NCBI GenBank assembly: GCA_020025475.1
Contig: JAHHSA010000001.1
Location: 28,669 to 92,668 of the forward strand
Origin: Oscillibacter sp.
GTDB taxonomy: Bacteria > Bacillota > Clostridia > Oscillospirales > Oscillospiraceae
DNA length: 64,000 nucleotides
Reading direction: 5' to 3'
Below the pieces are notes generated by a model. It saw only the letters and a program-made list of their open reading frames with translations. It was not told the origin of the DNA and ran no database searches. A program made the position numbers and the translations under genes. This document shows positions 9,393 through 17,669 of this stretch, piece by piece; position 1 is the first letter of the stretch, and every line of letters starts with the position of its first letter.

Positions 9393-9421
9393 ATTATCCC
9401 CGTTTACCAGACAAATGTCAA
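9393..9421 (-). promoter_or_regulatory. Sigma-A-type promoter of gltX operon
   Basis: On the minus strand, TTGACA (9416-9421) and GATAAT (9393-9398) are separated by exactly 17 bases, about 40 bases upstream of the gltX ATG. The match to the vegetative consensus is nearly complete. Confidence 0.75.
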
Positions 9422-9442
9422 GGGAGAGTGACGATTACGGAC

Positions 9443-9471
9443 TTGAAAAATCCAAGGGAGAATGCTATGCT
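9443..9471 (+). promoter_or_regulatory. Sigma-A-type promoter of glycosylation cassette
   Basis: TTGAAA (9443-9448) and TATGCT (9466-9471) are 17 bases apart, ending 37 bases before the GTG start at 9509. It is divergent from the gltX promoter. Confidence 0.6.
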
Positions 9472-9508
9472 TAGTTCTGCAATTTGACAGGGAAGAGGCG
9501 GAAATCCA

Positions 9509-11086
9509 GTGAGTAGAGAACAACAGCCAAATTTATACGCACTCGGGGATAAGTTCAGAGGATTCTGGACACCGAAAGTTGGACATATTTGGAAACGCGT
9601 GCTTTTGAGTGCCGCGCTCTTTACTTTGGCAGCGCATGGGTTTCTGTTTACCAACGAGTTTTTCTCTCATGACTCCATTTCCTACTTTACATACGCAACC
9701 GGAAGCGTACCATTCTATATCAGTATTGGTCGCTTTGTGATTCCGGCGTATGAGTGGCTCAAAGGCGCTGTAGCGGCACCCTGGCTGATCGGCTTGCTGT
9801 TTCTGCTCTGGACGGCTTTGTCCTCTTTTCTCCTGGTGCGCCTGTTTCAGATCCGCAGCGTAGGAGGACAGATCCTGACCAGCGGACTGGTCTGCACGAA
9901 TCTGGCTCTGACCCTGACAGGGGCTACCTATATTTATTGTATGGATGAGTACGCGTTTGCACTGCTTGCATGCGTGCTGGCGGTGTACTGCTTCACCAAG
10001 GGACGCTGGTGGTCTATGGCTGGCCTGGTATCTTTGGTGGCATCCTTGTCGGTGTATCAGCCATATTTCACTGTGGCGGCATCGCTGTGCCTGCTGCTGC
10101 TTTTGCGGCGGGCTGCCAAGGGGGAGTCTGCCGGCCATGTGATTGCCAGCGCCATTCGGTATCTGGGATTACTGGCAGCGGGGTTTGTGGTTTATTTCGG
10201 GGCCTGGACACTGCTCTGCACGGTCTCCGGTGTGGCAAAGCGACGTGTGGAGGAGTCCGTTCTGGGTGGATTGAACCTTGGGAAGCTCTTAGACCTTATC
10301 GTGCATGCCAATGTGTCATATGTGAAAGAACTTTTTGATGGCAGTGGGATTCTGGGGCATCTTCTGCCAGTGGTTCATGTGCTGCTGCTTGTGATTCTGT
10401 TCTGGCGCCTTGGAAAGATTCTGCTGGACCAGTCGATGCAGATGGGGGGGCGTGTGCTCCTTCTTTTGCTGGCCTGCCTGATTCCCACGGCGTTCCGTTC
10501 TGCGGAGATTCTCCTGGCGGGAAGCGCTACAGAACTGATGACATTTGCGGGAGAACTGCTCTATCTGCTGGTAATCGTGGCTCTGGAAAGTGATGAAGGC
10601 GGCAGGGAGAGAGAATATCCAGTGCGGATGGCGGCGATGTTCCTGCTCTGCTGCGTCCTTTGGCAGCATGTGGTCTATGCAAACCAGGTGTACATGAAGA
10701 AAGAGCTGGAGCATCAGGCAACCCTGACTCTGGCATCCAGAGTGATTGACCGTGTGGAGCTGCTGGAGGGCTACATTCCAGGCGAGACACCGGTGGCATT
10801 TGTGGGACGGTTGGATGACAACAGCTATCTGAATCATGGAAGAGAAGCTTTCTCCAACATTCAGAGGACAGTGGGCCTCTGGAAAGATTATGGAGCAACC
10901 TATAATATGGGCCGCTATCTGACAGACTATTTGAATTATCCCTTGCTGTGGGATACGGAGACTGACTTTTCCCAGTGGACAGAGGTACAGGAAATGCCGG
11001 CCTTTCCGGCGGCGGACAGCATTGCAATGGTGGATGGAACCGTTGTGGTAAAGCTGTCCTCATGCGGAAGAAACGAGGTGGAATAA
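9509..11086 (+). CDS. GtrII-family membrane glucosyltransferase-like protein
   Basis: 525 residues with about ten hydrophobic helices. The N-terminal part (FTNEFFSHDSISYFTYATG, then ISIGRFVIPAYEWLKG) resembles the glucosyltransferase GtrII family of polytopic GT-C-type enzymes, which move sugars from undecaprenyl-phosphate to an outer polymer. The early Asp after FSH could be catalytic. The C-terminal part (residues 400-525) is a less hydrophobic, presumably extracytoplasmic, domain. Start is GTG 9509 after GGAAGAGGCGG. The next two genes encode the donor synthase and flippase, which supports the call. The acceptor polymer is unknown; in a Gram-positive it could be a wall or lipoteichoic-type glycopolymer. 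Confidence 0.78.
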   Translation: MSREQQPNLYALGDKFRGFWTPKVGHIWKRVLLSAALFTLAAHGFLFTNEFFSHDSISYFTYATGSVPFYISIGRFVIPAYEWLKGAVAAPWLIGLLFLLWTALSSFLLVRLFQIRSVGGQILTSGLVCTNLALTLTGATYIYCMDEYAFALLACVLAVYCFTKGRWWSMAGLVSLVASLSVYQPYFTVAASLCLLLLLRRAAKGESAGHVIASAIRYLGLLAAGFVVYFGAWTLLCTVSGVAKRRVEESVLGGLNLGKLLDLIVHANVSYVKELFDGSGILGHLLPVVHVLLLVILFWRLGKILLDQSMQMGGRVLLLLLACLIPTAFRSAEILLAGSATELMTFAGELLYLLVIVALESDEGGREREYPVRMAAMFLLCCVLWQHVVYANQVYMKKELEHQATLTLASRVIDRVELLEGYIPGETPVAFVGRLDDNSYLNHGREAFSNIQRTVGLWKDYGATYNMGRYLTDYLNYPLLWDTETDFSQWTEVQEMPAFPAADSIAMVDGTVVVKLSSCGRNEVE

Positions 11087-12049
11087 ATGCTGATTTCGGT
11101 TGTGGTACCTTGTTATAATGAAGAGGCGGCTTTGCCATACTTCCTGCGGGAGATCAAAACGGTGGAAGCGCAGATGCGGACAGATTTTGGCTGCTGTTTT
11201 GAACTGCTGTTTGTCAATGATGGGTCTCAGGACGGGACTTTAAAGCTCCTGCGGCAGTTTGCCCGGGAAGAAGAACGAGTCCGATACCTGTCTTTTTCCC
11301 GGAATTTCGGGAAGGAAGCAGCAATGTTTGCGGGGCTTCAGCACGCAAAAGGCGACTACGTGGTGCTGATGGATGCAGATCTTCAGCATCCGCCTGCTAT
11401 GCTGCGGGAGATGTATCAGGGCCTGCAGAGCGGAGAGTTTGACTGTGTGGCCGCTCGGCGCAAAAATCGAAGGGGAGAGCCGCGGCTGCGCAGCTTCCTG
11501 GCCCGGCAGTTTTATAAGCTGATCAATCGGATCTCCGATACGGAGATCGTGGAGGGGGCGTGCGATTTCCGAATGATGACCCGCCAAATGGTGGATGCGA
11601 TTCTCAAAATGGGGGAGTACAACCGATTCTCCAAGGGTATTTTCAGCTGGGTGGGTTTTCGGACGAAATGGCTGCCCTATGAGAATGTGGAACGGATAGC
11701 CGGCGAGACCAAGTGGTCGTTCTGGTCACTGCTGATTTATTCTATCCAGGGGATTGTGGGCTTCTCCACGGCACCGCTGGCGCTGGCGTCTGTGCTGGGT
11801 GTGGTGCTCTGCGGGATCTCCTTCCTGATGGTGCTCTACATCATTATCAAAACACTGCTCTTTGGGGACCCGGTAGGCGGCTGGCCGTCTCTTGCCTGCA
11901 TGGTGATGTTTATGGGAGGAATCCAGCTCTTCTGCATGGGCATTCTGGGGCAGTATCTGGCCAAAACCTATCTGGAGACGAAGCACCGCCCCATTTACAT
12001 ACTTGCAGAAACGGATGAGGAGAGTACCTGTGAAGAAAAAACTGATTGA
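11087..12049 (+). CDS. Undecaprenyl-phosphate glycosyltransferase, GtrB/CsbB-like (GT2)
   Basis: 320 residues. The N-terminal GT2 domain opens with ISVVVPCYNEEAALPYFL, and the metal-binding DxD region is MDADLQHPP. The C-terminus has two membrane helices (STAPLALASVLGVVLCGISF and the VMFMGGIQLFCMGILGQYL region), the layout of GtrB, CsbB and dolichol-phosphate mannose synthases. It should transfer glucose or another hexose from a nucleotide sugar to undecaprenyl phosphate on the cytoplasmic face. The ATG directly follows the stop of the GtrII-like gene and the end overlaps the GtrA-like gene, so the three form one operon. Confidence 0.88.
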   Translation: MLISVVVPCYNEEAALPYFLREIKTVEAQMRTDFGCCFELLFVNDGSQDGTLKLLRQFAREEERVRYLSFSRNFGKEAAMFAGLQHAKGDYVVLMDADLQHPPAMLREMYQGLQSGEFDCVAARRKNRRGEPRLRSFLARQFYKLINRISDTEIVEGACDFRMMTRQMVDAILKMGEYNRFSKGIFSWVGFRTKWLPYENVERIAGETKWSFWSLLIYSIQGIVGFSTAPLALASVLGVVLCGISFLMVLYIIIKTLLFGDPVGGWPSLACMVMFMGGIQLFCMGILGQYLAKTYLETKHRPIYILAETDEESTCEEKTD

Positions 12050-12440
12050 TGACACGGTGCCTCGGTTTGTTCTGGTTGGCATGATCAATACGTTGGTGGG
12101 CTGTGGAACCATGTTCCTCCTGTATAACTGGGGGCATTGGTCCTACTGGCTCTCTTCCGCTGCCAACTATATTCTGGGGGGGATCGTGAGCTTCTTTCTG
12201 AATAAGTATTTTACGTTCCGCCAAAGGGAGTGGGCCTGGAGTGAAGTCCTGCGCTTTGTGGTAAATGTGGCAGTGTGCTATTTGCTGGCATATGGAATTG
12301 CAAAACCATTGGTGATTGCTGTTTTGCACGGGCAGACGGTTTCTGTTCAGGAGAACGCGGCCATGCTGGTGGGAATGGGCCTCTATACCTGCCTGAATTA
12401 CCTGGGACAGCGCTTTTTTGCGTTTCGGAAAGAGAACTGA
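12030..12440 (+). CDS. GtrA-family flippase-like membrane protein
   Basis: About 136 residues with four membrane helices and the GtrA pattern RFVLVGMINTLVGCGTMFLLY, then NYILGGIVSFFLNKYFTF. GtrA proteins are thought to flip undecaprenyl-phosphate sugars across the membrane. The chosen GTG at 12030 has GAGGAG at 12017-12022, and upstream in-frame starts at 12003 (TTG) and 12015 (ATG) lack a good site. It overlaps the GT2 gene by 20 bases. It completes a donor synthase, flippase and transferase set. Confidence 0.87.
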   Translation: MKKKLIDDTVPRFVLVGMINTLVGCGTMFLLYNWGHWSYWLSSAANYILGGIVSFFLNKYFTFRQREWAWSEVLRFVVNVAVCYLLAYGIAKPLVIAVLHGQTVSVQENAAMLVGMGLYTCLNYLGQRFFAFRKEN

Positions 12441-12449
12441 ACAAGAGGC

Positions 12450-12479
12450 TGAGCGGCTGTTTTTCGAAACAGCCGCTCA
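12450..12479 (+). terminator. Hairpin with TTCG loop after the glycosylation cassette
   Basis: A perfect 13-base-pair stem (12450-12462 with 12467-12479) closes on a TTCG tetraloop nine bases after the gtrA-like stop. The T-tract after it is weak (ATGTTTG), so the strength is uncertain, but the next gene has its own promoter. Confidence 0.7.
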
Positions 12480-12514
12480 ATGTTTGAAAAGTGACGGAAA
12501 ACCTTCAGCGGACA

Positions 12515-12543
12515 TTGCACTTTCCCCGAAAGACTGTTATAAT
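12515..12543 (+). promoter_or_regulatory. Sigma-A-type promoter of trpS
   Basis: TTGCAC (12515-12520) and a perfect TATAAT (12538-12543) are separated by 17 bases, 59 bases before the trpS ATG. The leader is too short for a T-box. Confidence 0.8.
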
Positions 12544-12602
12544 AGCACAGATTGAATAGAAGCTGGACCACTCCGGCTTCATGAAATATTGAGGTGTAAA
12601 TC

Positions 12603-13610
12603 ATGGAAAATACAGAGCAGAAAAAACGGATTCTCAGCGGTATTCAGCCATCCGGCGATTTGACCCTTGGCTCCTATCTGGGTGCCATTAAAAACTGGGC
12701 ATCTCTGGCTGATGAATATGATTGCTATTATATGCTGGCCGATATGCACACCATCACGGTACGGCAGGTGCCAGCGGATCTGCGCCGCCGTACTCTGACG
12801 CAGGTGGCTGCATATATTGCCAGCGGTTTGGACCCTGAGAAGAACACACTGTTTGTGCAGTCTCATGTTCCGGCTCACGCCCAGCTGGGCTGGGTGCTGG
12901 ACTGCTATACCATGTTTGGTGAGCTTTCACGCATGACCCAGTTCAAGGACAAGTCTGCAAAGAATGCTGACAACATCAATGCAGGCCTCTTTACCTATCC
13001 TGCGCTGATGGCAGCCGATATCCTGCTGTACCAGGCCGATCTGGTGCCCGTGGGCGGCGACCAGAAGCAGCATGTGGAGATCTGCCGTGATATTGCCACC
13101 CGTTTCAACGGCGTCTACGGCGACGTGTTCAAGATTCCAGAGCCTTACATCCCCAAGGTGGGGGCTCGCGTCATGAGCCTGAGCTCTCCCGAGAATAAGA
13201 TGTCCAAGTCTGATAAGGACCCTAATGGCTGTGTCTATATGCTGGAAAAGCCCGAGGACATCATGCGCAAGTTCAAGAAGGCCATGACCGACTCCGAGGC
13301 CTGTGTCCGTTTTGACCCGGAAAACAAGCCCGGCGTGTCCAACCTGATGCAGATTTATTCCGTCGCCACAGGCAGCAGCTTTGAAGCCATTGAGGCAGAG
13401 TTTGCAGGCCGTGGCTACGGAGACTTCAAGAAGGCTGTCGGTGAGTCTGTGGTGGAGCTGCTCCGTCCCATCCGGGAGGAAACTGAGCGTCTGCTGGCGG
13501 ATAAGGCCTATTTGGAGAGCGTGTACCGTGCCGGCGCTGAAAAGGCGTCTTATGTGGCAAATCGCACCCTCTCCAAGGTCTACAAAAAGGTCGGTTTTCT
13601 GGCTCGCTGA
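12603..13610 (+). CDS. trpS: Tryptophanyl-tRNA synthetase
   Basis: 335 residues, full length. The class I HIGH-type motif is in SGIQPSGDLTLGSYLGAIKNW, and KMSKS is intact in ENKMSKSDKDPNG. It charges tRNA-Trp in the cytoplasm. Start ATG 12603 follows GAGGTG. It is probably co-transcribed with tagO, which starts 12 bases after its stop with GGAGG upstream. Confidence 0.97.
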   Translation: MENTEQKKRILSGIQPSGDLTLGSYLGAIKNWASLADEYDCYYMLADMHTITVRQVPADLRRRTLTQVAAYIASGLDPEKNTLFVQSHVPAHAQLGWVLDCYTMFGELSRMTQFKDKSAKNADNINAGLFTYPALMAADILLYQADLVPVGGDQKQHVEICRDIATRFNGVYGDVFKIPEPYIPKVGARVMSLSSPENKMSKSDKDPNGCVYMLEKPEDIMRKFKKAMTDSEACVRFDPENKPGVSNLMQIYSVATGSSFEAIEAEFAGRGYGDFKKAVGESVVELLRPIREETERLLADKAYLESVYRAGAEKASYVANRTLSKVYKKVGFLAR

Positions 13611-13622
13611 TGGAGGACTGAC

Positions 13623-14744
13623 ATGTTTTTGGAAAATCGGTTGATCGGCTATGTGGTGCTGGCTCTGCTTGTGGCATTGATTGTCAGTTTCCTGATGACG
13701 CCGGTAGTAAAGACATTTGCTTATAAGGTAGGTGCAATCGACGTGCCAAAGGATGGCCGCCGTATGCACAAGGTCCCCATCCCAAGATTGGGCGGACTGG
13801 CCATTTTTATCGGCTTTATGGTGAGCATTCTGCTCTTTGTGGAGATTTCTCCGGAGATGAAGAGTATTCTCCTGGGTGCGGTCATCATTGTGGTGCTGGG
13901 CGTGGTAGATGACATCATGGCCCTGCCCGCTATGCTGAAATTTGTGATTCAGATTCTGGCGGCGCTGATTCCCACTACGCACGGCGTGGTGATCCAGACA
14001 CTCTCTAACCCCAACGTACTTTCGGACAACCCCTATTGGACCCTGGGCTGGGTTTCCATTCCGGTGACGGTCCTGTGGATCGTGGCCATTACCAACGCCG
14101 TGAACCTGATCGATGGCCTGGATGGCCTGGCCAACGGTGTATCCGCTATTTCTGCCACCACAGTGCTGGTGATTGCCATGCTGGGTTCTGAGATCCAGGT
14201 GGCCATTGTCATGGCGGCGCTGGTGGGGGCCTGTGTTGGCTTCATGCCTTACAATCAGAACCCCGCCAAGATGTTCATGGGCGATACCGGAGCCACCTTC
14301 CTGGGGTATATCCTGGCCACCATGTCCATCCAGGGCCTTTTCAAGTTCTATGCCATTATTTCTTTTGCTGTGCCCTTCCTGATTTTGGGACTGCCTATTT
14401 TTGACACGGCATTTGCGTTCATTCGCCGAATCGCCCACGGTCAGAGCCCCATGAAGGCGGATCGGAGCCACATCCATCACAGACTCATCGATATGGGTCT
14501 GAATCAAAAGCAGGCAGTGGCGACACTGTATGTCATCTCCACCATCCTGGGCCTCTCTGCTGTGGTTTTGGCCACCAGCGGGGAAGAAAAGGCGATGCTC
14601 TTCTTCCTGGCATTGTGCGTTGTTGCCATTGTGGCCGCTCGTGTGGTGTTTCCTAAGGAAATCCGGGAAGAGCTCCATGAGGAGATGGAAGAGCTGAAGG
14701 ACCACGGACATCATGAGCAAGACAAGAAAGAAGAGGAACTCTAA
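13623..14744 (+). CDS. tagO: Undecaprenyl-phosphate GlcNAc-1-phosphate transferase
   Basis: 373 residues with about ten membrane helices. MraY/WecA family residues are intact: VDDIMALPAMLKF (paired Asp), NAVNLIDGLDGLANG, and KMFMGDTGATFLGY. The cytoplasmic His-rich loop is near KADRSHIHHRLIDMG. It starts lipid-linked glycopolymer synthesis by moving GlcNAc-1-phosphate from UDP-GlcNAc to undecaprenyl phosphate. The next gene, the 2-epimerase, supplies UDP-ManNAc for the second sugar, so the pair fits wall teichoic acid or a related polymer. The charged C-terminal tail (EELHEEMEELKDHGHHEQDKK) is probably disordered. Confidence 0.93.
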   Translation: MFLENRLIGYVVLALLVALIVSFLMTPVVKTFAYKVGAIDVPKDGRRMHKVPIPRLGGLAIFIGFMVSILLFVEISPEMKSILLGAVIIVVLGVVDDIMALPAMLKFVIQILAALIPTTHGVVIQTLSNPNVLSDNPYWTLGWVSIPVTVLWIVAITNAVNLIDGLDGLANGVSAISATTVLVIAMLGSEIQVAIVMAALVGACVGFMPYNQNPAKMFMGDTGATFLGYILATMSIQGLFKFYAIISFAVPFLILGLPIFDTAFAFIRRIAHGQSPMKADRSHIHHRLIDMGLNQKQAVATLYVISTILGLSAVVLATSGEEKAMLFFLALCVVAIVAARVVFPKEIREELHEEMEELKDHGHHEQDKKEEEL

Positions 14745-14745
14745 T

Positions 14746-15891
14746 ATGGACAAACTGCGTATTATGAGTGTATTCGGTACCAGGCCGGAGGCCATTAAAA
14801 TGTGTCCCCTGGTGCAGGAGCTGGGCGCGCGCCCGGAGATTGAGAGCCTCTGCTGTGTCACTGCGCAGCACCGTCAGATGCTTGACAGCGTCATGGAGGT
14901 CTTTGGCATGAAGGCGGACTGGGACCTGGATATTATGGCCCCTCGCCAGACTCTCTCTCACATCACAAGCAAGTGCCTCACCGGTATGGATGAGGCCATC
15001 GACGCCCTGAAACCCGATATGATTCTGGTGCACGGAGATACCTCCACCACCTTTGCCGGAGCCCTTTCTGCATTCTATCATCAGGTGCCTGTGGGGCACG
15101 TAGAGGCTGGTCTGAGAACCTATGACAAGTATTCCCCCTTTCCTGAGGAAATGAACCGAAAGCTGGTCAGCTCCATTGCGGATCTGTTTTTCTGCCCCAC
15201 AGTGAGCAATCAGAAGAACCTGGAAAAGGAGAACATCACTCAGGGAGTCTTCATCACTGGAAATACCGTGATTGATGCCCTAAAGACCACCGTGCGGAAG
15301 GACTATGTCTTTGCAACCGAGGAGCTGAACCGCCTGCCCTATGATGAGAAGAAGATCATTCTGGTGACCTGTCATCGCCGTGAGAACTACGGGGAACCCA
15401 TGAAGAATATTATGCTGGCTCTGCGGCAGATCGCTGAGTGCCACGAGGATGTGGAGCTGGTTTATCCGGTTCACCTGAGTCCTGTGGTGCGGGAGTGCGT
15501 GGATCAGTATCTGCGCGGCACGCCCCGTGTCCACCTGATTGATCCGCTGCCTGCGGATGAGATGCACAACCTGATGGCACGATGCTATATGGTCATGACC
15601 GATTCGGGCGGATTGCAGGAGGAGGCTCCCGCTCTGGGCAAGCCTGTCCTGGTTTTGCGCCGTGAGACGGAGCGACCGGAGGCTGTTGCAGCTGGTACTG
15701 TGAAGCTGGCAGGTGTGGTACAGGACGACATTGTCACCATGGCGGAGCGGCTGATCTGCGATCCGGAGGCCTATGCAAAAATGGCCCATGCAGTGAACCC
15801 CTACGGTGACGGCAATGCCTGCAAGCGGATTGCGGATGCGATTCTCTGGCATTTTGGTCGGGGAGATCGTCCTGATGATTTTGTGATTTGA
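14746..15891 (+). CDS. mnaA: UDP-N-acetylglucosamine 2-epimerase
   Basis: About 381 residues with the family opening RIMSVFGTRPEAIKMCPLVQEL, the HGDTSTTFAGALSAFYHQVPVGHVEAGLRT block, VTCHRRENYG, and TDSGGLQEEAPALGKPVLVLR. It interconverts UDP-GlcNAc and UDP-ManNAc. The start is ATG 14746, one base after the tagO stop and behind AAGAGGAA. An in-frame ATG at 14713 inside tagO is less likely. It works with TagO in glycopolymer linkage-unit synthesis. Confidence 0.95.
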   Translation: MDKLRIMSVFGTRPEAIKMCPLVQELGARPEIESLCCVTAQHRQMLDSVMEVFGMKADWDLDIMAPRQTLSHITSKCLTGMDEAIDALKPDMILVHGDTSTTFAGALSAFYHQVPVGHVEAGLRTYDKYSPFPEEMNRKLVSSIADLFFCPTVSNQKNLEKENITQGVFITGNTVIDALKTTVRKDYVFATEELNRLPYDEKKIILVTCHRRENYGEPMKNIMLALRQIAECHEDVELVYPVHLSPVVRECVDQYLRGTPRVHLIDPLPADEMHNLMARCYMVMTDSGGLQEEAPALGKPVLVLRRETERPEAVAAGTVKLAGVVQDDIVTMAERLICDPEAYAKMAHAVNPYGDGNACKRIADAILWHFGRGDRPDDFVI

Positions 15892-15910
15892 CAGCCGGAG
15901 GGAGGCACCT

Positions 15911-16651
15911 ATGGATAAACGGAAGCTGAATTGGATCACGATGGCTTTCGTGGTCCTGACGGTGCTGCTAGTAGGCCTGATGCTCAGCCATACCCTTCGC
16001 AGAACATCCCGTGTGGTCCTGCCGGAGGCACTCCCGCCGGTAGAGGAGAACTCCGGGGAGGCCGCGGAGAACAACACCCTTACCGTTGTAGAAATCACAA
16101 CAGACACGGTGCAGACCGCCATTGCGACACTGAACAGACTTGAAAACTACACCCGCACCGTGCAGGTGGAACTGCTCTGGAGCGGTGGAAGCGGCACCTA
16201 TCAGACCACGGTGTCTGCCCGTGACAATCTGGTCAGAATGGACCGGGCCATGATGGACGGTCAGACCCGGCACACGATTACCGACGGTGAGCGGACGTAC
16301 ATCTGGTACAATGACGAACGGGAGTACGTCGAGGTTCCGGCAGGTGTGATCTCTGTGGATCACGAGCAATCCATTCCGACCTATGAGGAAATCCTGGCCT
16401 TGCCAGTGGAGTCTATTGCTCAGGCTGATTTCCGGGGTGTGGCCGGACAGCGCTGCATCTACGTGGAAACCACGCAAGACAAGTCAGGCTACGTGCTTCG
16501 ATACTGGGTTAGTGTGGAGTCCGGACTGCTGGTCGCGGCGGAAAAACTGCAAGACGACACAACTGTCTATCGTATGGTTGCTATGGACGTGAGTGAAACA
16601 GAGCCGGACGCGGCACTCTTTCAGCTGCCAAACGGGAAGGCATTGCTGTAA
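15911..16651 (+). CDS. Membrane-anchored extracytoplasmic protein of unknown function
   Basis: 246 residues. One N-terminal membrane helix (WITMAFVVLTVLLVGLML) follows a positive MDKRK start, so the protein is probably anchored with its body outside. After a Pro/Glu-rich linker (residues 38-55) comes a beta-rich domain with alternating hydrophobic strands, such as YTRTVQVELLWSGGSGTYQT and YVLRYWVSVESGLLVAAEKL. This strand pattern resembles LolA/RseB-like lipid-binding folds, but that is an inference from pattern only. It sits 19 bases after mnaA with GGAGGG upstream and is followed by a terminator, so it belongs to the envelope-precursor operon. Confidence 0.75.
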   Translation: MDKRKLNWITMAFVVLTVLLVGLMLSHTLRRTSRVVLPEALPPVEENSGEAAENNTLTVVEITTDTVQTAIATLNRLENYTRTVQVELLWSGGSGTYQTTVSARDNLVRMDRAMMDGQTRHTITDGERTYIWYNDEREYVEVPAGVISVDHEQSIPTYEEILALPVESIAQADFRGVAGQRCIYVETTQDKSGYVLRYWVSVESGLLVAAEKLQDDTTVYRMVAMDVSETEPDAALFQLPNGKALL

Positions 16652-16666
16652 ACTTCATCGAAGACA

Positions 16667-16708
16667 CCGCAGGCAGGAGAGCTGTGCTCTCCTGCCTGCG
16701 GGCTTTCC
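16667..16708 (+). terminator. Intrinsic terminator after the tagO-mnaA operon
   Basis: A perfect 15-base-pair GC-rich stem (16667-16681 with 16687-16701) with a five-base loop is followed by GCTTTCC. It lies 15 bases after the stop at 16651. Confidence 0.82.
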
Positions 16709-16946
16709 CAACGCACATCTGGGGGGATATAGCGGAGGAACTCCAAAAAGGGGCGCGGCGAATGATCGAAGCAATGCAAAAAGCAACCATGACTTAGCAG
16801 GAGTTTGTCAAAAAGACTTTTTCGACAAACCAAGGGCGGGTGTTTGTTCCCGTCAGGCCTCGTATGGTCTGGGTTTTGTTCCCCAAGGAACTGTGGGACG
16901 TTGTACTTGCTATGTGCTGCCCTTCGTTTGAGAATTCCCTGCATTT
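16709..16946. other. Intergenic stretch with one A/T-rich palindrome
   Basis: No credible gene is seen in either strand. An imperfect inverted repeat at 16802-16829 (outer arms GTTTGTC and GACAAAC, inner AAAAAG and CTTTTT) is the only clear structure. It could act as a terminator for the minus-strand small-gene cluster that ends at 16947, although it lies about 120 bases beyond that stop and has no T-run. The half sequence TTTTTCGACA recurs at 61837. Confidence 0.5.
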
Positions 16947-17267
16947 TTACAAGATCAGCAGCAGTCCCAGTGCAATCAGCAGCTCCTCATCCGCATTTTC
17001 CCGGGAGAGGAAGAAGAGCAGCCCCAGCAGAATCAGATCCCCGGTGTCGATACTGTCCAGATGGAACTGATCGAGAATGTGTCGCAGGAACCCAGTGAGA
17101 CCGTCACTGGCCCGTCCTTCGGCGTGCCTGGGAGCAGACTCACTGTCGGATACCCGTTCCCGGGGCGGCGGGGACTCCTGGTGAGGCGTTCCGGCCCTGT
17201 CGGTGTGATCTTCCTCACGGATGCGGGTATACGTCCCGTTGTCATTTCGGATATATCGGTTATACAT
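16947..17267 (-). CDS. Small unknown protein with hydrophobic C-terminus (third of three)
   Basis: 106 residues, not recognised as a named family. It starts with MYNRYIRNDNGTYTRI, continues with a hydrophilic Pro/Ser/Arg/Glu-rich linker (residues 15-55), and ends in a mostly hydrophobic segment built around LILLGLLFFLSREN and LLIALGLLLIL. The last part could be a membrane hairpin or a self-assembling segment. It follows the 124-residue unknown after three bases, with GGGGGA upstream of ATG 17267. A partner role with the two upstream genes is inferred only from packing. Confidence 0.72.
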   Translation of the reverse strand: MYNRYIRNDNGTYTRIREEDHTDRAGTPHQESPPPRERVSDSESAPRHAEGRASDGLTGFLRHILDQFHLDSIDTGDLILLGLLFFLSRENADEELLIALGLLLIL

Positions 17268-17270
17268 TGT

Positions 17271-17645
17271 CTATTTCCCCCATCCTGCCAGGAAACTCTT
17301 TCCAATGTGGAAGAGACGGGCCAGCTGGATGGCCCGCTCCACCTTTTCCTGACGCTCCGGCTTCAGATAGGGCCGCAGAGCCAGCAGCAGCGCACGGGCA
17401 TTGGAATCCTGCTGACCGCCCAGTTCCTGGACCAGCGGCAGCAGCCGCGTCAGCATCTGCGGGTCCAGGCCACCGGTCAGCGCAGAAAGCGGGTTTCCGC
17501 CAGAGGGTGGCGGCTGCACACCGCCCGAGACGCCGTTTTCTGCACCGCTGGAAGCACCACCCAGACTTTGCGCCAGTTGCATGATCTGGGACATGGCACC
17601 CGGATTTGAGAGAATTTCATTTAACTTATCTTCAAATTCCGCCAT
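17271..17645 (-). CDS. Small unknown helical protein (second of three)
   Basis: 124 residues, not assigned. The N-terminus MAEFEDKLNEILSNPGAMSQI looks like a short amphipathic helix pair. A Gly/Ser/Pro-rich linker (residues 30-52) separates it from a helical C-terminal half containing LRPYLKPERQEKVERAIQLA. The start chosen is ATG 17645, with AGGAGG about ten bases upstream; GTG 17654 sits too close to that site. It lies 24 bases after the first gene of the cluster. Confidence 0.75.
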   Translation of the reverse strand: MAEFEDKLNEILSNPGAMSQIMQLAQSLGGASSGAENGVSGGVQPPPSGGNPLSALTGGLDPQMLTRLLPLVQELGGQQDSNARALLLALRPYLKPERQEKVERAIQLARLFHIGKSFLAGWGK

Positions 17646-17669
17646 GGTTCCCACCCCTCCTGTCCGGTC

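Noticed and set aside
12544..12602. T-box riboswitch upstream of trpS
   Set aside because: The leader is only about 60 bases and has no T-box sequence or specifier stem.
12927..14861. 644-codon minus-strand frame across trpS and tagO
   Set aside because: It covers two clear plus-strand genes and is full of His, Gln and Asn, as expected for an antisense frame of GC-rich genes.
16621..16944. 107-codon minus-strand frame after the small-gene cluster
   Set aside because: It spans the tagO-operon terminator and the palindrome, overlaps the end of the upstream gene, and lacks a ribosome binding site.
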